DNA of 64,000 nt from Novosphingobium sp. Fuku2-ISO-50 (GCF_001519055.1 NZ_KQ954303.1:1-64000); one strand, 5' to 3'; shown: positions 25,267 through 34,477, counted from the first letter of the stretch. The notes: generated from the sequence alone by a model not told the origin. A program made the numbers and translations.

Positions 25267-25689
25267 TCAGGTTTTGCGGGATGGGCGGGCGCCGAGCGGC
25301 ACGGCAGCGGCGGCCTGATGACGGGCGATGCGTTGGGCGGTGGCTGTTGCACGGTCTTCGACGGCGGCGCGGCTGCGCTCGGCGGCGGCGGCTTCGGCGG
25401 CGCGGGCATCGGCCTGATCGCGCGCGCGGGCCACATCGGCGTCGGTGCGTGTGGCCATGCGCTGCAATTCGCCCAGATAGATCCGCTGGCGCACGAGGTC
25501 CGCGCCGCAGTCGGCATCGGTGCGCGTGGCATAGCCGGTGATCAGCGTGGCGGTGCGCTGGCCCAGCGTTTCAAGGTCGGCCAGCCGCGCTTCGGCGCGT
25601 CCGGCTTCGCTCAGCGCGGTTTGCCGGGCGATCGCACGCAGCTTTTCCAGTCGTTTGAGCCGGGCAAGGCGCGCGCGTTCAGCCTTCAT
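25267..25689 (-). CDS. fliJ: FliJ-like flagellar export chaperone
   Basis: The 140-residue protein is almost entirely helical and charged, with coiled-coil character (LKRLEKLRAIARQTALSEAGRAEARLADLETL). FliJ helps escort substrates to the export ATPase. It overlaps the 3' end of fliI by 11 bp. Sequence alone is weak; the order fliH-fliI-fliJ-fliK is the main support. Confidence 0.8.
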   Translation of the reverse strand: MKAERARLARLKRLEKLRAIARQTALSEAGRAEARLADLETLGQRTATLITGYATRTDADCGADLVRQRIYLGELQRMATRTDADVARARDQADARAAEAAAAERSRAAVEDRATATAQRIARHQAAAAVPLGARPSRKT

Positions 25690-27007
25690 GGCCCAGCAAT
25701 TCGCTCAATTGGGCGATGCTTTGCGCCAGCGGCACGATGTCGCTTTGCGCCTGTGCGAGAAAGGCGCTCAGCCGGTCGTGCATCGCGATCGCGCGGTCGA
25801 GCTGCGGATCGGCACCCTGGCGATAGGCGCCCATCAACACGAGATCGCGGTTGGCTTCGTATGTCGCGACCAGCGCGCGGAACCGCCGGGCGAGCTGGGC
25901 GTGCCGCGGATCGACGATGTCGTTCATCACCCGGCTGAGCGATGCGGCAATGTCGATTGCGGGATATTGTCCGCGCTGCGCCAGATCGCGCGAGAGCACG
26001 ACATGCCCGTCGAGAATCGCGCGCGCGGTGTCGACCACCGGGTCGTCCTGGTTGTCGCCGTCGGCCAGCACGGTGTAAAGTCCGGTGACCGAGCCGCCGC
26101 TCGCCGCCGAATTGCCCGCGCGTTCGACGAGCTTGGTGATCGTCGCCAGCGCCGAAGGGGGATAGCCGCGCGCCGCGCCCGGTTCGCCGAGCAAGAGGCC
26201 TATTTCGCGCGCGGCATGGGCAACGCGGGTCAGGCTGTCCATGATCAACAGCACGCGGCGGCCCTGTTTGCGGAAATGTTCGGCCATGCTGGTCGCCAGC
26301 ATCGCGCCGCGAATGCGCAAGTTCGGCGCATGGTCGGCGGGCACCGCGACAATCACGCTGCGCGCCTTTTTGGCGCCGTTCATGTGACGCTCGACAAAGT
26401 CCGACACTTCGCGTGCGCGTTCGCCGATCAGCCCGACGATCACCACTTCGGCCTCTGCCCCATGCGCGATCATGTCGAGCAGGACCGATTTGCCGACTCC
26501 CGATCCGGCCATGATGCCGATGCGCTGGCCCACGCCGAAGGTGGTCATCGCGTTGAGCGCGCGAACGCCGACATCGAAGGGAATGCGGACCGGCGCCCGG
26601 TCGAGCGCGCCCGCGCGCACCCCGCCGGCGGGCCATTCCTGCCCCGCCGCGATCGGTCCGCGGCCGTCGATCGGCTGCGCTTCGCCATCGACCGCGCGGC
26701 CGAGGAAGGCCTCGCCCACCGGCAACATGCCGGGCCTGCCTTCGGGCCGGACCCGTGCGCCGGGACGCAGCAGGACCGGATCGCCAAGCAGCATCATCAG
26801 CGTATGGCCGTTGCGAAACCCGATCGCTTCGGCGCTAAGCGTGCCGCGCCCGTGCGCGATGCGGCATTGCGCGCCGATCGGCAGCGCCAGCCCGCTGACT
26901 TCGAGCAGGCCGCCGTCGCAGGCGGAGACCACGCCATAGCGGCGCGGGCCGGATTCGGGCCGCGCCATGGCCAGACGGTCGAGCAAGGGAAAGACCGGGT
27001 TCAACAT
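25679..27007 (-). CDS. fliI: FliI flagellar export ATPase
   Basis: The 442-residue protein is an F1-beta-like ATPase with Walker A GSGVGKS (in GIMAGSGVGKSVLLDM), Walker B region VLLIMDSLTRVAHAAREIGL and the FliI phrase GYPPSALATITKLVERAGN. It energises loading and unfolding of flagellar export substrates. I chose the ATG at 27007; the longer frame upstream runs inside fliH in another frame. Overlaps fliH by 7 bp and fliJ by 11 bp. Confidence 0.96.
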   Translation of the reverse strand: MLNPVFPLLDRLAMARPESGPRRYGVVSACDGGLLEVSGLALPIGAQCRIAHGRGTLSAEAIGFRNGHTLMMLLGDPVLLRPGARVRPEGRPGMLPVGEAFLGRAVDGEAQPIDGRGPIAAGQEWPAGGVRAGALDRAPVRIPFDVGVRALNAMTTFGVGQRIGIMAGSGVGKSVLLDMIAHGAEAEVVIVGLIGERAREVSDFVERHMNGAKKARSVIVAVPADHAPNLRIRGAMLATSMAEHFRKQGRRVLLIMDSLTRVAHAAREIGLLLGEPGAARGYPPSALATITKLVERAGNSAASGGSVTGLYTVLADGDNQDDPVVDTARAILDGHVVLSRDLAQRGQYPAIDIAASLSRVMNDIVDPRHAQLARRFRALVATYEANRDLVLMGAYRQGADPQLDRAIAMHDRLSAFLAQAQSDIVPLAQSIAQLSELLGHEG

Positions 27008-27597
27008 GCGCGAAGCGCCTCGTCGAGCGCGGCGCGCCATTGCGCCGGGCCGTCCTCGACGCCGCCGCCCGCGGTCTCGACGCGCACCGCGCCGCGCTCC
27101 AGCTTTGGATCGGGTTCGCAGTGGCAGTCTTCGGGCAGGCGGCCATGGACGAGCGCCAGATCTTCGGGATGAAGGCGGATCACGCGTTCGTCGGCGGCGC
27201 GCTTGAACATCGCGACGGCGGTCGCGACGCGGCGCGCCAGGCTGTCGGGCGCGATCGCCGCTTCGCCGAGCACAGCATCGCACAGCGCGATCACCGTGTC
27301 TTTCAGCCGCTGGGCAAAGGCTTCGGTCTCGGTCGCATCCAGCCGCGCCAGCGCGGTCTCGATACGATGGCGCGCGGCGTCGGCGACGGCCATCTCGGCG
27401 CGGGCGGCGGCGGCGCCTGCCTCGGCCCCTTCGGCATAGCCGCGGGCAAAGGCGTCTTCGACCGGGTCGGGCATGGTGTCTGGCGCCGGATCGTCGCCAA
27501 GGCGTTCGAACGGCGAATCGAACCGGGTGTCGCGGGCAAAGCCGCGCCCGCTTCGGCCAAGCGCTGCCAGCGACAGGCTGCGCGCGGGCTCAGACAT
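27001..27597 (-). CDS. fliH: FliH flagellar export regulator
   Basis: The 198-residue protein has an Ala/Glu-rich helical middle (FARGYAEGAEAGAAAARAEMAVADAA) and a C-terminal FliH/YscL-type domain with LHPEDLALVHGRLPEDCHCEPDPKLERGAVRVE. FliH binds FliI and links it to FliN. It overlaps fliG and fliI, so all three are translationally linked. Confidence 0.88.
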   Translation of the reverse strand: MSEPARSLSLAALGRSGRGFARDTRFDSPFERLGDDPAPDTMPDPVEDAFARGYAEGAEAGAAAARAEMAVADAARHRIETALARLDATETEAFAQRLKDTVIALCDAVLGEAAIAPDSLARRVATAVAMFKRAADERVIRLHPEDLALVHGRLPEDCHCEPDPKLERGAVRVETAGGGVEDGPAQWRAALDEALRAC

Positions 27598-28606
27598 AAT
27601 CGTCGTCGCCGGCGCCGAACACGATCACCCCTTCGGCGGCGAGCCGCCGCGCAGCGGTGATCATCGCCTTTTGCGCTTCGAGCACTTCGGCCATCTTCAT
27701 CCGCCCGCGCGCGGCGATTTCATCGCGCACGCCATCGGCGGCGCGCGACGACATGGCGCGGAAAAACACTTCGCGCTTGTCTTCGGGGGCGCCTTTCAGC
27801 GCGCCGATCAGCGTGTCGCTGTCGACTTCGCGCAGCAGCGTGCCCATCGACTTTTCGTCGAGCACGAACAGATGTTCGAACTTGAACATCTCGTTCTCGA
27901 TCGCCTTGGCGAGCGCTTTGTCCTGTTTGCTGATCTCGGGCATGACCCGGCGTTCGATCGCGCGCGTGGCGGCATTGATGATGTCCGCCGCTTCGCGCGG
28001 GCCGCCCATGGTCAGCGCGGCCTGGCCATGGCATTCGGTGATCCGCCGGGCGAGCATGTCTTCGAGCATGATCAGCGCATCGGGCGAGACCCGCCCGAGC
28101 GTGGCGACGCGATGGACCACTTGCGGCTGAATCTCTTCTGCCAGACCATGGAGCACACCCGCCGCGACATCGGCGTCAAGCTGGACCAGCAGCACCGCAA
28201 TCGCCTGGGGATGTTCGTCGCGCACCAGCGGCACGAGCACTTGCGGGGTAAGCCAGCGCGCGAGTTCGAGCGAATTGGTGCGCTGTTCGGGCGCGATGCG
28301 CTGCATCAGGCTTTCGGTCTTTATCTCGCCGATCGCGCGGGTCATCATGTCGCGGACCTGGCCGACGCGATCGGGCACGATCAGCCCCATGCGTTCGGTC
28401 TTTTCGACAAAGCGACCGATCGCATCGGCAATCGCGGCCGGGCTGATTTCGCCCAGCGCACACATCCTTTCGCCCAAAAGGCGCAATTCGGCGGGATCGA
28501 GCTGGCCCAGCAGCGAGGCCGCCTGTTCGTCTTCGAGCAGCATGATCATGACCGCGGCGCGCTCCGCGTCGGTCGGGTTCAGGCCATCGCGGGAAAGGTC
28601 GGTCAT
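27590..28606 (-). CDS. fliG: FliG flagellar motor switch protein
   Basis: The 338-residue protein has the FliG N-terminal (binding FliF), middle (binding FliM) and C-terminal domains. Seen are LTPQVLVPLVRDEHPQAIAVLLVQL and, in the torque-generating C-terminal region, LFVLDEKSMGTLLREVDSDTLIGALKGAPEDKREVFFRAMSSRAA with its charged residues. It overlaps fliF by four bases. The C-terminus is acidic (GAGDDDYV). Confidence 0.95.
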   Translation of the reverse strand: MTDLSRDGLNPTDAERAAVMIMLLEDEQAASLLGQLDPAELRLLGERMCALGEISPAAIADAIGRFVEKTERMGLIVPDRVGQVRDMMTRAIGEIKTESLMQRIAPEQRTNSLELARWLTPQVLVPLVRDEHPQAIAVLLVQLDADVAAGVLHGLAEEIQPQVVHRVATLGRVSPDALIMLEDMLARRITECHGQAALTMGGPREAADIINAATRAIERRVMPEISKQDKALAKAIENEMFKFEHLFVLDEKSMGTLLREVDSDTLIGALKGAPEDKREVFFRAMSSRAADGVRDEIAARGRMKMAEVLEAQKAMITAARRLAAEGVIVFGAGDDDYV

Positions 28607-30273
28607 TGCGCCGGCTCCATGTCAGGATCTTTGAGCATCTGTCGCAAGGCGGCGACGGCGGTATCGGGCTTTTCGCGGACGAGCTGTTGGGCCAGGCCCA
28701 CCTGACGGCCCAGCAGTTCGGGATCGACCGCGCCGGTTTCCGGGTCTTGCGCCGGAGTCATGTCGGGGCGCGGGGTGTCTTCGGCAGCCTCGTCCTCGGT
28801 GTCGTCATCGGCAGGGGCGGGCAACGCCCTGGCGGCGGCGGGATCGCGCTTGAGCGCCTTGATCAGCGGCCTGACGCCGAGCAGCAGAGTCAACAGCACC
28901 GCGAGCAGCGCGACGCCGTTGCGCACGGCCATCGCGAACCACGGCGTTTCCCAGAATTTGGGCTGGTCGATGGTGACCGGCTGAAAATTGCGCACGACCA
29001 CCGCGATCTGGTCGCCGCGCGTGGGATCTGCGCCGACGGCGGCACTGACCAGTTGCTTGATCTGATCGATTTCGCCCGGCTTGGCCTTGGCCATCGCCGC
29101 CGCGCTCAGCGCGACCGCGACCGACAGGCGGCGGATCTTGCCGGGCCCGGCATTGGTAACGGCGACTTCGCGGCCCAGTTCATAAGTGCGGGTAGACGAT
29201 GTGTCGCTGTTGGTCGGGCTCGGGCCGGGGGCTGCGGGCGAACTGTTGCCGGTCGGGGCGCCGGGCGAGGCTTGCGGCTGCGGCGGCGGGGTGTTGGACA
29301 AGACGCCCGGCACCCCTGCGGCGCCGGCACCGGCAGAGGTCTGCGAGGCGGTCTGCGTTTCGGTGCGCACGGCGCCTTGCTTGTCATAGCTTTCGCGCGC
29401 GCTGGTCTGTTGATCCATGTTGAGATCGAGCTGGATCTCGCTGGAAAAATTGCCCGCGCCGAGCATCGGCGTGAGCAGCCCTTCGATTTGTTCGTGCAGC
29501 TTGTCTTCGAGCCGGGCCTGCATTTCGATGCGGTCGGCATCGCCCGGCTGGCCGGCGGACAGGAGATGGCCCATCTGGTCGATCACCTTGACCGAATCGA
29601 GCGACAGGCCGGGCACCGATCCGGCGATGAGGTTGATGATCGCGGTGACCTGGCTGGCGGCAAGCTGGCGCCCTTTGGCGAGCTTGACCATGACCGAGGC
29701 GGTCGGCGGCGAATTGTCGCGGACAAAGGCCGATTTTTCCGGTTCGGCAAGGTGAACGCGCACGGCCTCCACCCCTTCGATCTGCATGATCGTCAATTCC
29801 AGCTCGCGCTCGCGCGCGGCCTGAAGCCGCTGGCCCTCGACCGTGCGGCTGGCCCCGAGCGGCAGCTTGTCGATCATCTGTTGCCCGGTTTCTGGGGTGG
29901 CCAGCGCGCCATCGGCAGCGGCTACCATGCGCGCCTTGTAAAGATCGTCTTCGCCCACGGTCACCGCGCCGGTCTGGTTGTCGATGGCATAGCGGATCGA
30001 GGCCTTGTCGAGCGCGGCGACGACCTGGCCGCGCTCGGTGTCGGACAGCGCGGTATAAAGCACGCGTTGCGGCGCGGGCGCCATTTCGAGCCACAGCAGC
30101 CCGGCCATGCCAGCCGCCGCGACACCGGCAAACCACGGCAGCGCGCGGCGCACGGGCGGTTGCTGCATGAACCGGCCCAGCCGCGCCGGCAGGCTGCCGC
30201 CCGCCGGATCGGTCAGCGAGGCCAGAAGCGAGGAACCGGGCTCTGGGCCCGATGTGGGGACGAGGTCGGCCAT
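28603..30273 (-). CDS. fliF: FliF flagellar MS-ring protein
   Basis: The 556-residue protein has two membrane segments (about 43-63 and 430-452) flanking a large periplasmic ring-building region with LPLGASRTVEGQRLQAARERELE and VRVHLAEPEKSAFVRDN, and a FliG-binding C-terminus. A Gly/Pro/Ser-rich insertion lies at about 320-360. FliF forms the MS ring in the inner membrane. It lies 6 bp after fliE. Confidence 0.96.
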   Translation of the reverse strand: MADLVPTSGPEPGSSLLASLTDPAGGSLPARLGRFMQQPPVRRALPWFAGVAAAGMAGLLWLEMAPAPQRVLYTALSDTERGQVVAALDKASIRYAIDNQTGAVTVGEDDLYKARMVAAADGALATPETGQQMIDKLPLGASRTVEGQRLQAARERELELTIMQIEGVEAVRVHLAEPEKSAFVRDNSPPTASVMVKLAKGRQLAASQVTAIINLIAGSVPGLSLDSVKVIDQMGHLLSAGQPGDADRIEMQARLEDKLHEQIEGLLTPMLGAGNFSSEIQLDLNMDQQTSARESYDKQGAVRTETQTASQTSAGAGAAGVPGVLSNTPPPQPQASPGAPTGNSSPAAPGPSPTNSDTSSTRTYELGREVAVTNAGPGKIRRLSVAVALSAAAMAKAKPGEIDQIKQLVSAAVGADPTRGDQIAVVVRNFQPVTIDQPKFWETPWFAMAVRNGVALLAVLLTLLLGVRPLIKALKRDPAAARALPAPADDDTEDEAAEDTPRPDMTPAQDPETGAVDPELLGRQVGLAQQLVREKPDTAVAALRQMLKDPDMEPAQ

Positions 30274-30279
30274 ATCGGG

Positions 30280-30657
30280 TTAGACGCCCAGTTTCATGAT
30301 GTCCTGGTATGCGGACAGCAGCTTGTTGCGGACTTGCAGGGTGGCTTCGAAGGCGACGCTCGACTGCTGACGCGCAAGCATGACCTGGGCGATGTCGGTG
30401 ACTTGCCCGGTTTCATAAGCGCCGGTTACCGCTTCGGCGTGGGTCTGCGTCTGGTTGACCGTGTCGAGCGCGGATTTGAGCGCGCCGGTGAACGAACTGC
30501 CCGAGGCTTCGGTGGTTGCGGCTCCGGGTGCGCTCCCGGATGCGGTATCGCCGGTGCGGACTTGTTGCAGCAGTTGGTTGCGGTCGATGATCTGTTGGCG
30601 CAGCGCCATGATGTCGTGAACACCCGATGCCGCGCCGATGCCGGAAATGCCGCTCAT
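30280..30657 (-). CDS. fliE: FliE flagellar hook-basal body protein
   Basis: The 125-residue protein ends with the FliE core: ALDTVNQTQTHAEAVTGAYETGQVTDIAQVMLARQQSSVAFEATLQVRNKLLSAYQDIMKL. FliE links the MS ring and rod. The start overlaps the end of the FlbD-like gene by four bases. Confidence 0.94.
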   Translation of the reverse strand: MSGISGIGAASGVHDIMALRQQIIDRNQLLQQVRTGDTASGSAPGAATTEASGSSFTGALKSALDTVNQTQTHAEAVTGAYETGQVTDIAQVMLARQQSSVAFEATLQVRNKLLSAYQDIMKLGV

Positions 30658-31964
30658 CGACGGCCTCCCGCCACGGCGATGCCGGCTTCACGAAACGAGG
30701 CGAGGCGATAGCGCAAGGTGCGCTCGCTGATCCCCAGTTGCCGCGCGGCGGCAATGCGGCTGCCGCCACAGGCATCGAGCGCGGCGAGGATCGCGCGGGC
30801 CTCTGACAATTGCACGATGTTCGACAGGCGTGCGCCGCTTCCGGCGGTCATGACCGGGTCTGCCATCGGCGTATCGCCTGCCGTGCGTACCGCGCGGTCG
30901 AACGCGATATGCTGCGGCCCGATTTCCGGCGCATCGCCCGCCAGCAACAGCGCGCGGCGCACCACGTTTTCCAGCTCGCGGACATTGCCGGGCCAGGGGT
31001 GCTGGGCCAGCATGTCCAGCGCCGCTTCGCCGATCCACGGGATCCGGGCCCCTTGCGGCACGTGGCGCAGCATCATCGTGAAAGCCAGCGGGGCAATGTC
31101 GTCGGGGCGTTCGCACAAGGGGCGCAGCATCAAGGGAAAGACATTGAGCCGGTAATAGAGGTCGGCGCGAAAGCGGCCTTCATCGACTTCGGTGGGCAAG
31201 TCGCGGTTGGCGCAGGCGATGACGCGCACATCGACCTTGATCGGCTGGGTCGCGCCGATCGGCACGACTTCGCGTTCCTGCAGCGCGCGCAACAGCTTTG
31301 CCTGAAGCGACAGCGGCATTTCGGCAATTTCGTCGAGCAGCAGCGTGCCGCCGTTGGCAGCGCGGAAAAAACCTTCGCCCGCTGCGCTGGCGCCGGTAAA
31401 CGCGCCCTTTTGATGACCGAACAGCATGGCTTCGAGCATGGTTTCGGGCATTGCCGCGCAATTGATCGCGATAAACGGCTTGTCCGCGCGGGCCGAACGA
31501 TCGTGGATGAAGCGGCTGAGCACTTCCTTGCCGGTTCCGGTCGGGCCGTTGATCAGCACGGGGATGTCGCTGGCGGCGATGCGTTCGGCCAGAGCGAGCA
31601 CCGACAGGCTTTCGGGATCGGCGGCGACAGGGCTGCCCGCCGGCATGGCGCAGGCGATCAGCGCGGCGAGCGAGGCTTCGCCGGCACCATCGGTATAATC
31701 CAGATGGAACTTTTCACCCGGTCCCCGACGAATGGTGCAAGGCCGGCCAGGCTGTGCCCGCCCCAGCCGTACCGTGCGTGCCAGCGGCAGGGGGATCGGC
31801 GTGACTTCGTCCGCGTCGAGCAGAAAGACCGGAAAATGGGGTCCGGGTGTGCCCATGACCGAAGCCGCGCGCTGCACCAGCGGTGCATGCGCGGATTTTG
31901 CCGCGTCTGAAATCTGCAGTCCGTTGTGTTCGCGCTTCATCAATTGCTGCCCCGTCTTAACCAT
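30654..31964 (-). CDS. FlbD-like sigma-54-dependent transcription activator
   Basis: The 436-residue protein has an N-terminal domain of about 115 residues that is not a recognisable receiver (no Asp phosphoacceptor motif), a sigma-54 interaction AAA+ domain with Walker A GPTGTGKE, the sigma-54-contact motif GAFTGA and Walker B GGTLLLDEIAEM, and a Fis-type helix-turn-helix at the end (AARQLGISERTLRYRL). It heads the leftward fliE-to-flhB block. I infer it is the flagellar activator for the two sigma-54 promoters in the window. An alternative start is the ATG at 31940. Confidence 0.88.
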   Translation of the reverse strand: MVKTGQQLMKREHNGLQISDAAKSAHAPLVQRAASVMGTPGPHFPVFLLDADEVTPIPLPLARTVRLGRAQPGRPCTIRRGPGEKFHLDYTDGAGEASLAALIACAMPAGSPVAADPESLSVLALAERIAASDIPVLINGPTGTGKEVLSRFIHDRSARADKPFIAINCAAMPETMLEAMLFGHQKGAFTGASAAGEGFFRAANGGTLLLDEIAEMPLSLQAKLLRALQEREVVPIGATQPIKVDVRVIACANRDLPTEVDEGRFRADLYYRLNVFPLMLRPLCERPDDIAPLAFTMMLRHVPQGARIPWIGEAALDMLAQHPWPGNVRELENVVRRALLLAGDAPEIGPQHIAFDRAVRTAGDTPMADPVMTAGSGARLSNIVQLSEARAILAALDACGGSRIAAARQLGISERTLRYRLASFREAGIAVAGGRR

Positions 31965-31988
31965 GTCTCGTGAGCAGCTTTTCGCGCG

Positions 31989-32016
31989 AAAACGACAAAG
32001 GGTCCGGTAATTTAAG
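31989..32016 (-). promoter_or_regulatory. Candidate sigma-28-type promoter of the FlbD-like gene
   Basis: On the minus strand the element reads CTTAAA-N14-GTCGTTTT. The -35 box and spacing are identical to those of the flagellin and flgM elements, while the -10 box differs at two positions. It ends 24 bp before the start of the FlbD-like gene. If active it would place the main fli block partly under FliA. Confidence 0.5.
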
Positions 32017-32074
32017 CCTCGTGCCTGTCCTGAGGAGAAGTGCGTAGGTGCGGCAAGTCCTGGCCGGAGGGGGG

Positions 32075-32102
32075 CTTAAATCCGGCACGGTTTTGCCGGT
32101 CT
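32075..32102 (+). promoter_or_regulatory. Sigma-28-type promoter of flagellin gene 1, with internal palindrome
   Basis: CTTAAA (32075-32080), 14 bp, then GCCGGTCT. The spacer and -10 box contain the palindrome CGGCA-N6-TGCCG (about 32083-32098). The second flagellin gene has the same arrangement at nearly the same distance from its start (74-75 bp). Position and shared sequence support function. A sigma-54 reading (GG-N9-GC) is one base short of the required spacing. Confidence 0.75.
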
Positions 32103-32176
32103 TTGCCGTGAGAGCCGGGTCGAGAGTGACTGGACCCGACCCCCATGAATTCAGGCCCTCTATCCGGAGAGTAACC

Positions 32177-33085
32177 ATGAGCGTAATCAACACGAACATT
32201 TCGGCGCTGCAGGCTTCCAACGCGTCGAGCTCTGCCAGCTCGATGACGTCGAAGGCGATGCAGCAGCTGTCGACCGGCCTGCGCATCAACAGCGCCGCCG
32301 ATGACGCGGCGGGCCTGGCCATTTCCAACACGATGACCTCGCAGATCAACGGCATGAGCCAGGCGGTGCAGAATGCCAACGACGGCATCTCGCTGGCGCA
32401 GACCGCAGGCGGCGCGCTGAACGAAGTGACCAACATGCTCCAGCGCGTCCGCGAGCTGGCGGTGCAGTCGAGCTCGGGCACGTATCAGGCGTCGGATCGC
32501 ACCTCGATGCAGTCGGAAGTGTCGAACCTGACCAATCAGATCTCTTCGATTCTCAACACCACGCAGTTCAACGGGGTCAACGTGTTTGCCGTCACCTCGG
32601 GGGCGCCGGCCACCGACGGATCGCAGGATGCGACGTTCACCATTCAGACCGGCGCCAACAGCTCGGCCAGTTCGGGCAACACGGTGACGATCGATTCGGT
32701 CGCGTTCAACGGATCGACATTCTTCGGCAGCACGAGCGGCACCGGCAACACGTCGTACAGTTCGGCCAGCGGCGCGACCCAGTCGCTCGACGTGACGACG
32801 CAGAGCGCCGCCGCGACCACGATCACCAATGTCGATTCGGCTGTGGCCCAGGTCAACGCGACGCAGGCCTCGCTCGGCGCGGCGCAGAACCGGCTGACCT
32901 CGGTGGTCAACAATCTCAACACCAACATCACCAACCTGTCTTCGGCGCGCAGCCAGATCCAGGATACGAACTACTCGGCGACCACCACCCAGCTCGCCAA
33001 GTCGCAGATCCTCTCGCAGGCGTCGACCGCGATGCTCGCCCAGGCCAACCAGAGCCAGCAGAACGTGCTCTCGCTGCTCAAGTAA
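32177..33085 (+). CDS. Flagellin 1
   Basis: The 302-residue protein has flagellin N-terminal (about 1-140, MSVINTNISALQASNA) and C-terminal (about 215-302, ending in ANQSQQNVLSLLK) domains with a short, Ser/Thr/Asn-rich variable middle. No Cys, Trp or His is present. I chose the ATG at 32177, after GGAGAGTAACC; it gives the same length as its twin. It differs from flagellin 2 at only four residues (Met23, and three near 206-213). It has a sigma-28-type promoter and a terminator of its own. Confidence 0.96.
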   Translation: MSVINTNISALQASNASSSASSMTSKAMQQLSTGLRINSAADDAAGLAISNTMTSQINGMSQAVQNANDGISLAQTAGGALNEVTNMLQRVRELAVQSSSGTYQASDRTSMQSEVSNLTNQISSILNTTQFNGVNVFAVTSGAPATDGSQDATFTIQTGANSSASSGNTVTIDSVAFNGSTFFGSTSGTGNTSYSSASGATQSLDVTTQSAAATTITNVDSAVAQVNATQASLGAAQNRLTSVVNNLNTNITNLSSARSQIQDTNYSATTTQLAKSQILSQASTAMLAQANQSQQNVLSLLK

Positions 33086-33140
33086 ACCCCCGCGCCGATC
33101 CCTCTTCTGCTGCGCGTCTCCACCGCGCGGCGGGATGGTC

Positions 33141-33180
33141 AAGACCCTGCTGCCCGTCTCCACCGGGCAGCGGGGTTCTT
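33141..33180 (+). terminator. Probable terminator of flagellin gene 1
   Basis: A stem pairing CTGCCCG with CGGGCAG, extended by flanking CCC/GGG and AAGA/TTCTT pairing, around a TCTCCAC-like loop. It lies 56 bp after the stop. The run of T is short (TTCTT). Confidence 0.6.
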
Positions 33181-33275
33181 GCGTTGCGGTGTCGCCGGGC
33201 AACAGAGGTCAAATCAACCTCATGTAAGCAAACAAAAAATCTTTCGATCTTGCGGCATTAAATTGCCGGATTTTG

Positions 33276-33303
33276 CTTAAAACCGGCAAGAATTTGCCGC
33301 TCT
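33276..33303 (+). promoter_or_regulatory. Sigma-28-type promoter of flagellin gene 2, with internal palindrome
   Basis: CTTAAA (33276-33281), 14 bp, then GCCGCTCT. The palindrome CGGCA-N6-TGCCG again overlaps the spacer and -10 box (about 33284-33299). Outside this element and the ribosome-site area the two flagellin upstream regions differ, so its conservation stands out. Confidence 0.75.
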
Positions 33304-33378
33304 AGCGTAGGACAGCCGCTTCGTTCCGAACCGGTGCGGCAGTCATTTCGGTAAGAATATTTACCCTGGAGATCACAG

Positions 33379-34287
33379 ATGAGTGTAATCAACACGAACA
33401 TTTCGGCGCTGCAGGCGTCGAATGCGTCGAGCTCTGCCAGCTCGGCGACGTCGAAGGCGATGCAGCAGCTGTCGACCGGCCTGCGCATCAACAGCGCCGC
33501 CGATGACGCGGCGGGCCTGGCCATTTCCAACACGATGACCTCGCAGATCAACGGCATGAGCCAGGCGGTGCAGAATGCCAACGACGGCATCTCGCTGGCG
33601 CAGACCGCAGGCGGCGCGCTGAATGAAGTGACCAACATGCTCCAGCGCGTCCGCGAGCTGGCGGTGCAGTCGAGCTCGGGCACGTATCAGGCGTCGGATC
33701 GCACCTCGATGCAGTCGGAAGTGTCGAACCTGACCAACCAGATCTCTTCGATTCTCAACACCACGCAGTTCAACGGGGTCAACGTGTTTGCCGTCACCTC
33801 GGGGGCGCCGGCCACCGACGGATCGCAGGATGCGACGTTTACCATTCAGACCGGCGCCAACAGCTCGGCCAGTTCGGGCAACACGGTGACGATCGATTCG
33901 GTCGCGTTCAACGGGTCGACATTCTTCGGCAGCACGAGCGGCACCGGCAACACGTCGTACAGTTCGGCCAGCGGCGCGACCCAGGCCATGGACGTGACGA
34001 CCCAGGCCGCCGCCGCGACCACGATCACCAATGTCGATTCGGCTGTGGCCCAGGTCAACGCGACGCAGGCCTCGCTCGGCGCGGCGCAGAACCGGCTGAC
34101 CTCGGTGGTCAACAATCTCAACACCAACATCACCAACCTGTCTTCGGCGCGCAGCCAGATCCAGGATACGAACTACTCGGCGACCACCACCCAGCTCGCC
34201 AAGTCGCAGATCCTCTCGCAGGCGTCGACCGCGATGCTTGCCCAGGCCAACCAGAGCCAGCAGAACGTGCTCTCGCTGCTCAAGTAA
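33379..34287 (+). CDS. Flagellin 2
   Basis: A 302-residue flagellin nearly identical to flagellin 1 in protein and DNA, differing at residue 23 (Ala for Met) and at three residues in the variable region (Ala, Met and Ala for Ser, Leu and Ser). The first 20 bp after the stop are also the same. It has its own promoter element and a GGAG ribosome site. Two copies may allow higher expression, or differential use along the filament as in other alphaproteobacteria; neither can be decided here. Confidence 0.96.
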   Translation: MSVINTNISALQASNASSSASSATSKAMQQLSTGLRINSAADDAAGLAISNTMTSQINGMSQAVQNANDGISLAQTAGGALNEVTNMLQRVRELAVQSSSGTYQASDRTSMQSEVSNLTNQISSILNTTQFNGVNVFAVTSGAPATDGSQDATFTIQTGANSSASSGNTVTIDSVAFNGSTFFGSTSGTGNTSYSSASGATQAMDVTTQAAAATTITNVDSAVAQVNATQASLGAAQNRLTSVVNNLNTNITNLSSARSQIQDTNYSATTTQLAKSQILSQASTAMLAQANQSQQNVLSLLK

Positions 34288-34306
34288 ACCCCCGCGCCGA
34301 TCCCCC

Positions 34307-34339
34307 ATCCGGCCGCGCGTCTCCTCCGCGCGGCCGGAT
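34307..34339 (+). terminator. Hairpin after flagellin gene 2
   Basis: A perfect 13-bp stem (ATCCGGCCGCGCG and its complement) 20 bp after the stop. There is no T-run, so it may protect the mRNA 3' end or act with the next hairpin. Confidence 0.6.
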
Positions 34340-34354
34340 CATCAAGACCCCGCC

Positions 34355-34396
34355 ACATTGACGCCCGACGACCGCAAGGCCGCCGGGCGTCAATGT
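34355..34396. terminator. Second hairpin between flagellin 2 and motB
   Basis: A perfect 13-bp stem (ACATTGACGCCCG with its complement) around a 16-base loop. It lies between convergent genes and could act for either strand. Confidence 0.5.
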
Positions 34397-34414
34397 ATCT
34401 GCCAACCCGATACG

Positions 34415-34448
34415 AAAACGGCCGCCCGGAGCGTTCCGGACGGCCGTT
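34415..34448 (-). terminator. Rho-independent terminator of the motB end
   Basis: On the minus strand a 14-bp stem with one wobble pair (AACGGCCG and CCGGA parts) is followed by TTTTC. It lies 30 bp after the motB stop and probably ends the long flgB-to-motB transcript. Confidence 0.8.
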
Positions 34449-34477
34449 GCGGGGAGGCGGCGGGGAAGGGGTGGGCG

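Noticed and set aside
32083..32097. Sigma-54 promoter at the flagellin palindrome (GG...GC)
   Set aside because: The separation is 9 bp at both flagellins, and sigma-54 needs 10; the sigma-28-type reading fits better.
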